Below are positions 43,011 through 56,015 of a stretch of DNA of 64,000 nt, piece by piece; within the stretch, counting starts at the first letter, position 1; each line of letters starts with the position of its first letter. The translations under genes and the position numbers were made by a program. Under the pieces are notes generated by a model. That model did not search any database, was not told where the DNA came from, and saw nothing but the letters and a program-made list of their open reading frames with translations. Source of the stretch: Diatrype stigma (taxonomy: Eukaryota; Ascomycota; Sordariomycetes; Xylariales; Diatrypaceae). The stretch spans positions 62,001 through 126,000 of the forward strand of contig JAKJXP020000037.1 of assembly GCA_022225965.2 (NCBI GenBank), in the 5' to 3' direction.

Positions 43011-44619
43011 TTATGCTATTACGTGGTTGTCGTCTTCGTTCTCTTCCTCCGCGTTTGACCGCAACATGGTGCCCTGCTGCTCGCGCCGGGTGTTGCGGTG
43101 GCCGGTAACCTGGGTTTCGCAAAGCTTTAGCAGGTCCCCCAGGGAGGGCCGGTCGGCCTCGTCCCGGTCAGGCAGCGGATGATGGCTTCCTTCAGATCTT
43201 TCGGCAAGCGCTTGTTCCTGCCCAGAGCGGGCGGTGCGTGCGTCGTCACGGCGTAGTCCGGCTCGGGTGTCGTCGCCCGCACATTCACGCCGTACTCTGC
43301 CGGGGCGTTGTCCATGCCTAAAGGTTGATCCATGGGGTCCTGTTGTTGAGCAAGGCATATTTAATCTATATATAGGTATGTTTGTTAGCGAAAGCTCGGT
43401 GGATGAAGAAGAAAACAAAAAAGACATAAAAATGGAAATAAAAATGGCGGGAGGACCGAAAGTGTCAGGATGGTAAGGGGTATCTAAAAACTTGCAAGTC
43501 CGACATCCCATATATTCTTCCTTATTGCGTCCTGGGGCCTATGATATCGTTTAACCCCTGTTCATGATCCCCTTGCTTGAGAATAGGGACAGATACGAAG
43601 CCATCGAGAAACTGGGCTTGAGACTTGAGACTTACTCGGCTTCCTCTGTGGCCAGGCCGAAGTCAATGAACTATTCCGTCACATTCATTAGCACTAGCCC
43701 TCGAACGATTCCGGCGGCTTTCGAATGGGTGCTGAGTGTGAATATTTTGGCTCGAACCTTCACCCGTGGAGATACTAGGTGCTCTGCGTCACCGCGGAAC
43801 TCGTCCAACAGGGCATTGTACAAATGCATATAATTGTGCGATATTCCATTCGCTAGTGGTGCCTTTCCCGGGTGCTTTTTCTCTCTGGATCGGGGCCAAC
43901 GGGTCGCTATCCGGTGGGTATACCATTCCGATGAGACCTCGGATCACTAGTCGGTCGATATCACCATTCGTCAGTGGCTGTCGATTCTCTTTCCCCTACT
44001 CTATTATTGACATTACATCTATTATTTACTAATTCCTATGACTCACAGCACAGGAAGATAGACCACAGTACAGGGCTTTCCAGCTCGCGGCCGACCCAAG
44101 CACTGAGGGGCCCGTCCTGAGCAACCCCCATGACGAAGAACGGGCGGGAGAGCGCATTGCCTGCTACGTCGGGCCCAACGACCTGCCCGAAGGGGGTCAG
44201 GGGTATCATCTGGACAACGTGTTCGGCGCCGGTCAACCGCCGGAGGATCTTCAGCTCGTTCCTGACGTCCTCCCGCGCAAAGCTTGTAAGCCCGTGCTTG
44301 ATGGCGAGCTGCCGCTAGATGCGCATCCCGTCGGGCGTCTGCTCATTGCACAGCAACACCCGCCCGTGGGACTGTGCAGCGACTTGACGAACTCGAGGCG
44401 GTGCCGTATCCCGAAGTAAAGCAGCAGCTGCCGCGCGTCGTCCCTGAGCTGCTGCCGTAGCGGGTTCGATAGGGATACCGCAAAGGCCGACATGGGGCCT
44501 CCAGTTATATAGTTCATCTTTCTCGTTGGAAGACCGCTCTTTAGTTTATTACATGGGAAAGTATATAGATTGAAGGTGTTTTCATGTTTGTCTATAAACG
44601 TACATAATCGAGACTTCAC
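43011..44619 (-). pseudogene. Protein kinase pseudogene
   Basis: Kinase motifs occur in the right order on the minus strand but in shifting frames. Near 44,300-44,190: QLAIKHGLTSFAREDVRNEL (Lys strand and alphaC Glu), then KILRRLTGAEHVVQMIP. Near 44,140-44,060: ALSRPFFVMGVAQDGPLSAW (hinge). Near 43,690: GIVRGLVLMNV where 'GIvHRDLkp.Nv' is expected. Near 43,645-43,670: FIDFGLATEEAE (DFG). At 43,220-43,110: LPKDLKEAIIRCL, then in the next frame DRPSLGDLLKL, the 'R.RPs...LL' C-lobe motif. At least two frameshifts (near 44,365 and 43,170) and several stops, including a TAG just before QLAIK-like sequence and one before FIDFG, break it. The HRD catalytic Asp is lost. The order and number of motifs make the identification firm; the exact limits are not. 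Confidence 0.65.
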
Positions 44620-47600
44620 ATTACGAGCAAAGTCAACTGGAGATCATTTGATAGGACATATGTCTTTGTTGAGCTGGAAGAGAGGTTCTTATTCTCTTTC
44701 CATAGCATATTTAGTTGCGTGAACAAAGAAGTGCTACATACGGTAATGGCATTTCATAACAATGGTAATATCCAATGATGAAATCCCATGCTCAAACGAT
44801 CATTCCATCTATCACTGTGTTCCTCTCCCTCCCCTTCTTCATTTGTTGGTAAATGGGTTCATATATATACCTTGGGAACGGAACTCCCGATCCCCATGCC
44901 ACAAACCCCTAACCCTGGTTTGCTTCTGCACTGACATCTGCCATGATCAGCTTTGCGAGCACAGTAGAACAATTGTACCGAAGGGTTAATAAGGGGTAAT
45001 GGATAAGAATACCCTGATTTCAACGAGAGTAGACAAAGTAGTAGAAGAAATACTGAACACCTCAATAGCAAATACACTGAGCTGTTTCAACATGGCTTTG
45101 GTTTTGCGGATTGTAGAGACGCAACTCTGATTCGATAATCAAACACGATGTCGGTGTTGAGAAAAGCTACATAGCTATAGGATTGGTTATCAGATCATTG
45201 ACCATAAATCGTTGACTCGCTTTTAGCTTCGTTAACAAAAGGGGGGATTATAATTAGTCCTTGTCAAGTCTATAGGGCTGCGATATATTAGCCGTTTGGG
45301 TAGGTAGCCATTACCACATAGTTATGTGTAAGTATTGGAAGAATAGCTCAACCAAGTACTTATGTAAGTAAACAAATATTTGTCTGAACTATAACAAATC
45401 ATTAGTTTGAATATTGAGACCTATCAAATATCAGCCATATATCGAATCCATTTTCGCTTTTTAAGCTTTGGTGATGTGCGTTGCTTTGGGAGTGAACTAG
45501 TTGATACCTACTGGATTTAATAGCTTCACCTTCTTGTTGAGTTGTTAGTTCCTTTGCCCGCAGCCTGTGATATTTCGAGTCGCCTTTTCTTCTCATTTCT
45601 GGAAAGCATGGCTACTTCCTTGCTTAGATAACTTATTCTAGACATAGCAGTGGCAGCCTTATCAGCATATGTACATCTACCAATACACAGGCGTTGACTG
45701 ATACTAGTATATATAGAATCATGTTATGTTATCTCTTATAGTTTCTGATACTTGCCGTATCGACAACTCTATATCGATTTCCATCAAGGGGTATAAAGTC
45801 AAACGCCGAATGCGCTAGTGTCCCCCGCCCTCATCGGATACTGTTCTCAAGGAAGCAATGTTTAGTCGTGTAGTAGGTTTCGAAATATCACGGTTAGCAT
45901 TTATGGTGTGAAGATATTTTCCTAATATCTCATAGTTCAAACAGGTCACCGCTTGGTATATGTTGTTCTTGTATAGTAGGAAAGCAATTGCATTAATAGG
46001 GTGACTGGACATATATCATATTTACATCAAGACCACCTCCATGATACTTTGTCACGCATTCATGTTGCGTATTGTATTGTGACATATTACCATCGCCTAT
46101 AAATCGAGACATTACGATATAGTGACCTGACAACATTGGCATCGTCGGCAAATCATGTGAAATCGAAATCAAGGTTGACAACAAATCAACTGGCGGCTGG
46201 ACAGGCGGCGTTGCATTCTCTTTTATGCTTATTAATCATTATGATACACAGATATCAAACCAAGATGATCAGGAGGCTCGAAAGTTCTTCTGCCGAGAAG
46301 AATAAGACTGGTATAATTGGTATAGGGCAAGCCAGCCAAGAATGACCACATGCAGGCGGATATCATCTATGTCATCGCTGCTGCGCGGGCACCCAAGGAG
46401 AAGGATGGGGGAAAAAGCAATGAAGAAAAAGAAGGGCCGGATCGGGGCCCCACCCCAGTTCAATCCTGTCGAACGCGGGGCCTTTCCTGCTGTTCGGATT
46501 CGCTCGTAAATACAGTAGCCACCTATGGAACGGTGGGGTGTGGGTGGTTACTGGCCGGGCCGGCGGAAAGCTAGAACGGAACATCTAGGACGACGGAAGC
46601 TGAGTGGTGGTGGTAGGTAGACTGTAGTAGTGATGATGGTACATAGTAGGTGGTAAAGTAAGGTTGTTCGTAGTAAAGTGGTAATAGTCGTACTCGTGGT
46701 GGGGAAAGGGGGGCTGCCCATCCTCTCCTACTGGCGATGGAATTGTTCTAGGAGCCTGGAAGGTGGGTGGAACGTGAGTGGTTGGACGCGTGCAAGCAAG
46801 CGTTGGTCCCTCCTCCGGCCCCGGCCCCTTCCCTCCCTCACCCTTCATGCATGATGCGAGGACATCTGCATGACAATGCCTACCTTACCTACCTACATGC
46901 TTATTGTATGCAGGCGGATGCAACTAGCTGCGGCTATGGAAAGTGATAGACCGAGCCCTAGAAGCAAGCCGTGGCACGTACGACTGCAGTAGTAACCTCG
47001 GCGGCAAAAGAGAGGGAAGAAGGGGTATGACGCTTGCCACATTCCGAATAGCTGACACGAACGATATCCTTGGTGTTCGTTCTGCTGCCAGCTGGGGGGA
47101 AGGAAGCACGAAAAGGAAGCCCTTATGATAGATTTTGTTGCCTGATAGGTAATCTGGGCGACCTTGCAGTTTAGGAAAATTCGTCATTCTGGCAATACAA
47201 GGAAGACAGCGATAGGCAACGAACAGGCCATGACGAAAACGACGTATTCGAGGGTAGTATTCCGTCCCGACTACCGAGTTGGCAAACGACAACCATACTA
47301 CAGTCGCATGTGAAGATCATCGACTTACTCTCTGTCTGGGCATGGGATATGGATGGAAGCTCGGGAGGTATTGAGATGCCAAGGTTGTAAGGGGGTTTTC
47401 TCTCATACTCTCCATCATTGAATCAAACTCCAATCTTTACGTACTTGAAGTAGGAGACGAAAATCGAGATGGTTTGGGGGTCGTTGTTAGCCGTGATCAA
47501 GATGCTCCAGCACTGAACTCGGATCTTCTCGGAGTTTGCGAGGTGTTTTTGCAGTTTTGGGGTTCTTACAGATCCCAATCACAAGGTGACGGCGTGCCGG

Positions 47601-49257
47601 TAATCGAGCGTGTCGTGCGAACTGGGCCGAGAAAACCATCACTTATGGTTAGGGTGAGGCCCCATCCCTTCATCTTCGGACGGCCAGTAAGTGTGCGGGA
47701 ACCGTTCCGCCCTCCTGAGATGTAGGCCGATGATGACTTTGATGCCAATCTTGTAGCTATGTACGAAATAACTCACAGACTAGGTAGATCACCTACTCCG
47801 CTCAGAACCTCGGGAGATGTACTGAATTGCAGCCCGCCAATGGGTTCTTCAAGCGCCATTTCCTTAATTGCCTTTCTTACAGGTCAGCTTTGCATGCCAC
47901 ACAGGAGGGAGTGGAGTCTGAATAGACAGTCTGAGAAGCCATTCGATCAATGAGGTAAAAGGTGCGGGGAATTGGGGTGCGTTAGGCAAAGGAGTAGGTT
48001 ACCGGTTTGGGAAGCTCATGATGAAATTGGGCTGGATTAGACGGCTAGTCGAGTGAACTGTAGTAATACTGGAAACATATCGTATGAGGAGAGCCAAGAT
48101 ATAACCTATACGGCTGATTGGTGGGGCAATTTGACAAGCGATTTGGGCAATATCTATGAAGGTAGGCTGCTAGACTATCTGCTACAGCATATACCTATGT
48201 AGTAGGTATCTTTGATGGTCGTGGTTTCGTAGGCGGGCTGGATCAAGTTAATGTGTGCAATCAGTGCGAACATTTGTACCAGCAAAGCCATCAAACGGCC
48301 TGTCACGACGGTGGAGAAGAGTATAACCGGCGGTTCGGAGATGCTCACCACGATCCATTTCTATCCATCTCTCCGCCCTTAGGCAGCCCGGTAATTAGGG
48401 GTTGCCGAATCCTATTAGACGCCGCTAACTACGCTTCAGAGAAAAATAGCGGCAGTGCCAAGCTGGCGTAGACCCTTTGAGGGTAGCTTTTATAGCGTTT
48501 ATCTCTCTGGTATATATATCGAAATCTCTTCATGCTATCCTCACAATAGGTTGCAGAGCAGAACAACAGACGAAAATATCGTTTCGAGCCGCACGATGAC
48601 GATGATGGCGATGGCGGGTATGATGCTCGGTATGCGGTCTTACATAGTAGATACACCACCGCTAAATATAGTTAGTATATTTAATATGTAGTTCTACTTA
48701 CGTACATGACTATAATGCGGACAGAGCGTCTAGCGAGATAGAGTTGGTTCCGACCTTCACGGCCCACGCCTAGACTAGGTAAGTATCCATGCTCTCGGGT
48801 CCATTCCGATCTTGCTTGTAGCAGTCGAGGGGGAGCGTCGGTACGTATTGGTGTTGATATCTAAAGACATAACTATTCGCGACCCTGTTGTGTGTAAGTT
48901 TTCGCCCTCCCTGTAAAACCCAAGGTGTGTGAGCTATGAGGTGCATGTAGCCGTTGACTCCTGCTCATGGCACGATGCCTAGCTCGGGACACGATGCATG
49001 CTGGCCGAGCTCGGTAGACAATTATAAAGCACACTGTGGTTTCTGGGCTTTCTGGGTCCTCAGGTCACGTCTAAACTCGTAGCTCCACATCGGAGAGCCT
49101 ACTGTGAGCCGGTCCAAGCTAGCTTCACGGACGTCTCTACACAGTAGTACGATGGAGAACGGAAATAAATCCATCGTATCCCCCACGTAGGAAGCATGTA
49201 GGAATAGGTGTTTTTGGTTGATGGTCAATGTCCTGGAAACGCCCCATTGCTTGCTTG
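44620..49257. other. Gene-poor stretch with one possible relic
   Basis: No intact gene. At about 47,770-47,690 the minus strand reads YKIGIKVIIGLH. This matches the 'yGlKVIiglHslpGG.NG' strand of GH5 exo-beta-1,3-glucanases, and an adjacent frame carries SGGRNG. The rest of the glucanase is not recognisable, so it is at best a decayed fragment. Elsewhere I see only short ORFs without motifs. Confidence 0.35.
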
Positions 49258-49784
49258 TCACTGCTTCATTTGATCCCGGAAGCCGGAATCGACGGTGACC
49301 ACCAGGCGCTTGACACCGGCAGACCGGACATCAGACCGAGGGCGATTTGACGTAATGCGCATGCACTGATACCACCCATGGATGCAAGTGTTCGTGCATG
49401 GCCGGGCCGTTTCGATGGTGGAAAGCCTGACGGGGGCATGTGGATGCCGGCCCAGGTGGATGATTCGGTAGCTTTCGGACTTGGGAAAGCAAATCTGCAA
49501 TCTATGATATCCATATTGCCCAATGGTCTCGGGATTTATCCCGTCCCGTTCATTGAACCGAACCGCCTTTCAGAATGCGCCCCCACGCGGTCATATCCTG
49601 CTTCGGTCGAATCATCTTGCGTCGCTGTACTCAGAACCGCATGTGGCTCGATGGACGGCTGCAAAGAATTTGCATCAACTCTTGCGTCAAGGCCTGCATC
49701 GGGTGCATGGGGAAGTCGTTCTGTCGCTATTACGTTTGGCGAGATAGAACACGGGGCTGGTCCCGGTAATAAGTTACGAGACAT
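49258..49784 (-). pseudogene. Possible relic of an FMN-dependent hydroxy-acid dehydrogenase
   Basis: The minus frame ending at 49,258 reads GWYQCMRITSNRPRSD, then SAGVKRLVVTVDSGFRDQMK. Lactate-dehydrogenase/glycolate-oxidase proteins have 'WfQlYv..dr' and 'aG.kaLvvTVD.....R..D'. Upstream (to 49,784), IEPHAVLSTATQDDSTEAGY loosely fits the 'RPrvL..v...d.St.ilG' segment. The flavin-binding C-terminal half is not seen downstream, and the middle needs frame changes. The evidence is a handful of residues. Unrelated chance similarity is possible. Confidence 0.22.
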
Positions 49785-52700
49785 TATATAGAGGCTTCAT
49801 AGGGAAAGTGTTTCTACGGAGATCCCGGCTTATGTATAAAGAGACTCTATAAAGTGTTCGAGAACGGTGCCTATTAGGGAATACATGGCCCAAGCTCCCG
49901 GATGACGGCTGCTGGCCGATGGCTGCCGACCCGCCTACCGGCCCTACATACTGATACCTAGTACCACATAGGTTAGGGTTAGGGGTTACCCTGATACTAC
50001 TATGTAAGTACCTAGGCATGCTAGGTAGGTATGTACGGTTGGCTATAGGTGAGTGCAGGCGGGGATCAGACGAGCGAGTCCCTTCCAGGTTCCTTCCAGG
50101 TTGTCACCCCCCAGACGCCGTCGGTACCTAAACCACAGGCCTGTGAAATTAACAATCCGGACCATGGTACCGCGCAGGCAAACCATCGTCAGCCAAGCGT
50201 GGGAAAAGCTACAGGGCTTCCCTTTTGGTGAACTTGGAAATTGGCATGGGGGATGAGGGGAAAAGGGGTTCACTACCACCCTCACCAAAGTGAACTAGGG
50301 GGATTTTGAGTTTCACCCTTCTTACCAATCCTCCAGCCTACCCGCATCGTGTATGTGTAAACAGTAGAGTAATGGGTTCACCGCGGAAAATAAATAAGAA
50401 AGTGATAGCATGGAAAGAGAATACATCACGAATGTGTTTGCCTTGACCGGCCGTGGTTGCTATGTAAGGTAGACATGAGCCACGGTTGCAACAAAATGCG
50501 ACAACGCAAGACGGACTCGGAGCGAATGCACTTATCTTTCTGCCGAACGCCCGCCGAGCCAGCGGTAACAGTATCATCTAAAACATGGGGTTCGTGGAGA
50601 ATAGGAGGTGGATATAGCAATTTAAGAGGGCAGAAGGAAAAACAACCCGCCCGCTGGATCAATGACCGACACGACACGCGACACCGGGCCCCGATCCGTC
50701 TTAGGTCAGAGGATAGCGAACCCCTAACATCAAGCCACAGCCATCAAGCCGAGGATCCATACCGCAGGATATCGTGAGGTCGAACGTACTTACGGTATGG
50801 TATGACAGGTAAACATCCGGGAGCTATAGTGAGTGGATAGGTGTTGGGTTCTGGTTAAGAAAAAAAAACATACATCTTTAACCTGTAATCACCACAAAGA
50901 TAAGTTGACCGCGAAACTGATTGAGCGCCTCGGAAACTGATGTGTAGGACAGTAGGTAACTAACTGTAAGGAGGTAACTAAGCACATAGTCAGCTGCACA
51001 GTGACGAAAGTCTTTATGGCGACGTTACTGGATGGAGATATCGGGCCCAAGGACCCAATCATCAGCAAACGCACAGGACCAATGGCGATCCAACTTACCC
51101 GCTCCCTAGCGTTCCCACTGACAACTGGGTAGGCCCTTGAAGGCCTGAAGGCTTGAACTCAACGGACTGAGCCCGAGCCAGCTTTTGTTGATTAGTTAGT
51201 GCCCCTAGATCGGACCATACTGTAGGTCAATATAGGTATTTGTACCTATAGCCTATACTTCGTAGGCTATGAGTAACGGACGGATGTAAGTAGCCAATAA
51301 AATGCATCCAACAATCCCATGGCGGCCGAGCAAATGCGATTTGTAGCACGCATCATAAGATTCAGTTCAGTTGACGACTTCGCTCAAGAAGGCAGAAACT
51401 ACCTTGACATCATCAATAAAATCGCGGTTCCGGGAAAGACACATGTCTCAAACCCCCCATGAGCAGTCTCCAACTCTATACAGGCAGGAAAGACAATACC
51501 GAGTGAGTCGTTAGCCGTGCGCTATGGCTTTTCAACCTCTGAAGCACCCGATTCCGATTGCTGCCGTTCCCAGAATTCCAGGTATGATGCACAGCTCCTG
51601 AGGTGAAACGTTAAGCCGGTGTGAGACGCATGTGCCGGTAATCCGCAAACCCGTTGGAGCATCACAGCCAAGGAAGGCAGGTTGTATTCATAGTCAGCGC
51701 TGCTCGTCTGTAATAGGAAAAAATCAGTATATTGATAACATGTCTAGATGGGATCATACAATGGTATTGGACATGGGAATCGGATTCGAGCATCGAGATC
51801 CCTCTTGCACCAATATCTTACCTATTGCTAAAATGATGGTAGTCAAGGCAAAATGATCGGTCAGAGATGCACATACGTAGCAGGTAACAACTGGATTGGA
51901 AGAGCTGTGACCTCAACACATCATCGTGTTACCAGGGACCAAACAGCGTGACAGTTGACAGTATCAGAGAAGGGTCTCGAGAGGCAGGAAACCAATAGTT
52001 CGCAAACAATGAGCAATGAATATTTAAATCAGGAGCAAAGACCTGTTATTGCAACCTGCCTTGAACAAGAGTACTAACCACTACCGAACGTAAAACTACA
52101 TACAAGCCAGCTTGACATCGAAGATGGTTTAGGTACAATATATACATACCTACATACTACAGAAGGGTGTATGTATGTATGTCTGGGTGTATGTAGCTGG
52201 GCTGACTGGTAACGAACTACTAGGGCCCAGGGAGATGGGATAAAGGTGGGATACCAGGTACAGGTATAGACAAGCTCAGGACATGAACGTGATGTACCCT
52301 GTACCCTGGATTCCGAACGTTTTCTCCAAATACAAATTAGTAGTTACATACATATAGGTATTTACATACCCCCCCTTTCCTCCTTTTCTCCTGTGTAGAA
52401 CATGGAAGGGAGAGACAACCAGAGATAAATGGTAAATTGTTGGCTAGGCAGATTGGGTGCTTACCTCTAGCTTACCCAAATACCAGAGCCAAGTTCTGCA
52501 TATGGGCTACTACTTCATACATACATGCCTGACCAGCTAACCTAGGTAGGTACCTTACCTCAGACCGACTTATGGTAGTTACATATGTATGTATACAGCG
52601 CACTTGAAAGGGGTTGGTCGATTTGTGCCGTCTGCATTATTGATACCATCTCCTGTTTGTGCACTCCTTATATCCCGTTTGATGGGGCCGATAGAATCTG

Positions 52701-54226
52701 TGATTCTGAAAATTGGTCAACATTTGTCAAGAAAAGAAACAACATAGAATTGATTCATGGGTATCCTGATACTACTTACTGAGATAGTATAATACGTACC
52801 AGCACCCAGGTAGGTACGATGAGCAGAGGTTGTGTGTATGTACAACCACAGATACATTCGGGATATGTATCCGTCCCCGTCCCCTCACCCCCTCCGACAT
52901 TTTCCCTGCCCATACCTACCACTTGAACACCTAACACCGACCTAAGACTCCAGGTGGCAGACTACTACCTACAGGCTACCTTATGTGCCTAACAATGAGT
53001 CCTAACAACCCGGAATACTGGGGACCTTCTGGGTCGTCGTCTGGTTCGGGCTGGCTCTGGCTCTAAATCTGGCTCTGGCGCTGGAAAGTGGACAGTGGAA
53101 GGGAACTTTTTTTTTCTCCTCTGGCCTTTTTATCCATATCCCCCCAAAAAGGACCGGCTTCCTATCGTCGACCTCCCTTTAATTCTTCACCATACCAACC
53201 TTAGCATATCTCCATCGTATCCTCCGTCCGTACATCCCCATCCCTCAATTCCGGGTACATTCGAGTGCGCGCGTTCCTGTGCTGCCGTCCCTTCCTTTTT
53301 TCTTTTTTGCTTCCTGTGGCATCCCGTGTCTGAAACACTATCAGACTAAAGAATTTCCGGGCGTTTTTGTTACGAGGTAAGTCATAGCCGAGAGACGAGA
53401 CAGGCAAAGCACCTGCACTGCCCTGCACCGCACTGCACACACATGCACCCAAGGATGGATTCAAATGTTCACTTTGCCATCCCCTTTACCCTCGCATGCA
53501 CTGTACTGTTTGTTGTGGTCTATGATGTTATTCCCTCCTGATCCTCTCTGTCCTACCCGGGACTGGTCATTGTCGCCAACACGGAAAGACGTGCTCTGTT
53601 CTGCTAGAGAAAACTGCATTCGTCTCTGCGTCTGCATCCGCATTGCCACCTGCATCTGTTGCTTTCTACTTGCGCCTTGCTCTGGAATCAAGGCAGGATG
53701 GTGTATGGACCAGTCAACAGTCTGGAGGATTTGCTGGCCGAATCCTGATTATTATTCAACTATCGAGACAAGACGGTCTGGCGCAAAATCAACCGTCCAA
53801 ACAATCCGGCGGAGAAGGTCGCAAAAAATCCACTGCAAATTCGCTCCATTTTCACCGCACAAACAGCATGACCAATCTGATGCCGATGCCCCTCCACCAC
53901 GGCCACGGTCCCCATCCCCGTCCCCTACCACGTGGATCTCCAGTCCCAGTCCCAGTCCCAGTCTCATACATTGTCCATTGTCCTCCTACTTCTTCTTTTT
54001 CTTCCAGAATAGAACAATTCCCTAGAGAACCCTTGGAGCTAACCCCCAGCATTCAACAGACCGAAAGAAGCAACGACAGAAAATACGCATTAGTCTCATT
54101 GTTTTGTACATTGTTGGACAAAGCCACATACCCCGTTATCCCTCCAAGAGCAGCACGCATTCTGCCTCTCGCGACGACTATTTCTATCTCCAATACCGAG
54201 ATAATAAATAATACTTCAAGACGACA
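49785..54226. other. Gene-poor stretch; upstream region of the next gene
   Basis: No gene recognised. There are many copies of TACATA/TACCTA-type words: 50,009-50,031 holds TACCTAGG and CTAGGTAGGTA facing each other, with another at 52,539-52,557. From about 53,090 to 54,226 the plus strand becomes pyrimidine-rich (CCCC, CTTTTT, TCCCC blocks), as in promoters and long 5' leaders of fungal genes. ORFs of up to 241 codons there (53,465-54,368) are low-complexity and in the leader position, so I do not call them. Confidence 0.45.
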
Positions 54227-56015
54227 ATGTCGCAGTACTACGGAGAATCCCAATGGCCCACTGCCGGGCCTGGCCAGGCCACTTGGGATCACCAGACTCC
54301 TCCTCCCCCGCCTGCGCGGTCTGGTTAGTTGCGATGGCATCATTACACGAGTCCGGACATCCAATTGACTGTTGTTCGTAGGCGCTAGCTCTGCGATTCC
54401 TCGTGAAGAGTCGACCGCCTTTTCATACCAGATTGAGGGTACGTCAGAAAGAACCGGGGGTGGGAGGGATTTATGGACCGGTCAATATTCGCAGGGGTTA
54501 TGGGCAGGGCAGGGCACTTTCTGATGTGTCTTGCCTTGACGATACATACCTTCAAAATAACCGTTGAAATGATGCCACCCACCCGCGGCAGTGTCGGTGG
54601 AATATCGGGGTTCAGTAGCTAACTATTTTTCTTTGCAGAGGTCGAGCGTGCCATCGACAATCTCGTTAAGAGCGGGAAGATGTTTGGCGGACTTCCGCGT
54701 CGTGAGTTTGCCCCTTATCCGCCTCTCTTCCTGAAAGGGGAGTTTACTTCACCATTCCCCTTGATAGTCTAATCCAATAGGCCAAGGACTAACACTTCTA
54801 CAGATGCCCGAGGCGTATCCGGCCATGGTGGACCTAGAAACCATTCGGTGTCCGATTTCGGTGACCCACGGGCCGGTGGCCACTCTGGCCCGAACCTGCA
54901 GAACTTCTACGCGGCGCAACGCCACCAGAGCTCGCGCGGTTCCAACGAGGCGGAGCAGATGATGCAGGCCAAGCGGAGGATGGCGGCTCAGCGGGAGCGA
55001 GAGCTTCGCAACTATCATCAAGAGCAGCAATACAACCGAAGTAGGCCGCCCTCTTCTGTATAGCACCAGATGTCCATTGCAAATCAAACAAGAAAGATAC
55101 CAACGAGTTCTCGGCGGAGCCATCATGTCATGTCCTATGTCCCCGGATCCTGTACAAGGGCCCGCAATGCTTCTTCCTCTTGATCCAGCGTGTAAACACT
55201 CACTCCATATGCCGTGACCCGTTGTCACTACCACTGCCACGTCTTCTTCCGTCTATCACGCCGAGACATGCTAACTCTTGGTTTCCCTAGATTCGCTGTC
55301 TGACACCTCTTATAATGGCAAGCCCGATCGCACGCTGAGCCCCGGTGGCATGTCGGAAGGTGATCGTCGCGACTTGATCGCCCGCCAACGTAGTGCTCTG
55401 TATGGTGGCGAAAGCCAGTTTGCCGACGAGAATAGCGCCCCGCGTCCAGGCGTCTCCGGTCTACCGCCTGCTTCATCGTCTCTCCGTGGCCCCTCTCCAC
55501 TCGCATACGATTATCGAGGTGGCGCGCCCGGTGCACCTGGTGTTGGACCGCACGCCGGCGAAGGTCTAGGCCAGTCGCGTGCTGACGGCAATGTCAGCCC
55601 GCAGTCTAACCCAACCACTGGCCTTGGCGCCTTCGAAAGTGCGATTGGCCAGCAAGCTACTCGTACCAGCAACTCATCTCCGACGGGCGGTTCGCCTCCG
55701 CGACAGGGTCTGCCTTCGGAGAAGTCGGGCCAATCTGGCAATGCGGTAGCTCCGATCGGCACCCGCCCTTCCGCGACTTCGCAAGCGCCGAACCCCGCTC
55801 TCAACAAGCGCTCTACAACCCCGCTGCCTTCGCCCCTGAGCCATGGCTTCACGGCGTCGAACGGCGGTGACGAGAACGCACAGGGCAGCCAGGTTTCTGG
55901 TGCGCCTTCGAACCCGCCAAGTGCTGCTGCCGATGGCTACAACGGATGGGGCAACCGCTCCGGTGTTTGGGGCAACAAGTCTAGTTTGGGTGTTCAAGCC
56001 AGTGTTTGGGGTTAA
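54227..56015 (+). CDS. Low-complexity Gly/Ser/Pro-rich fungal protein, 392 aa, five exons
   Basis: Exons 54,227-54,323, 54,382-54,438, 54,639-54,701, 54,804-55,040 and 55,291-56,015. All four introns have GT...AG ends (GTTAGT, GTACGT, GTGAGT, GTAGGC) and every join keeps frame. The product starts MSQYYGESQWPTAGPGQATW with a Pro run. A conserved-looking helix follows (EVERAIDNLVKSGKMFGGLP, about 53-72). Then come a charged Met/Gln/Arg-rich segment (MMQAKRRMAAQRERELRNYH, about 125-145) and MSEGDRRDLIARQRSALYGG (about 172-191). A long Ser/Pro/Gly/Asn tail ends with repeated W-G-N motifs and ...SVWG. I do not recognise a domain. The composition (disorder, Tyr/Gln/Gly N-terminus, Arg-rich middle) resembles RNA-associated or condensate-forming proteins, which is inference only. 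A long pyrimidine-rich leader precedes it. Confidence 0.75.

Noticed and set aside
49971..49986. Two TTAGGG-like units
   Set aside because: Only two imperfect units in unrelated sequence. Too short to be an interstitial telomere.
53465..54368. 186- and 241-codon plus-strand ORFs upstream of the five-exon gene
   Set aside because: Pyrimidine-rich low-complexity sequence in promoter/leader position. The second overlaps exon 1 in a different frame.
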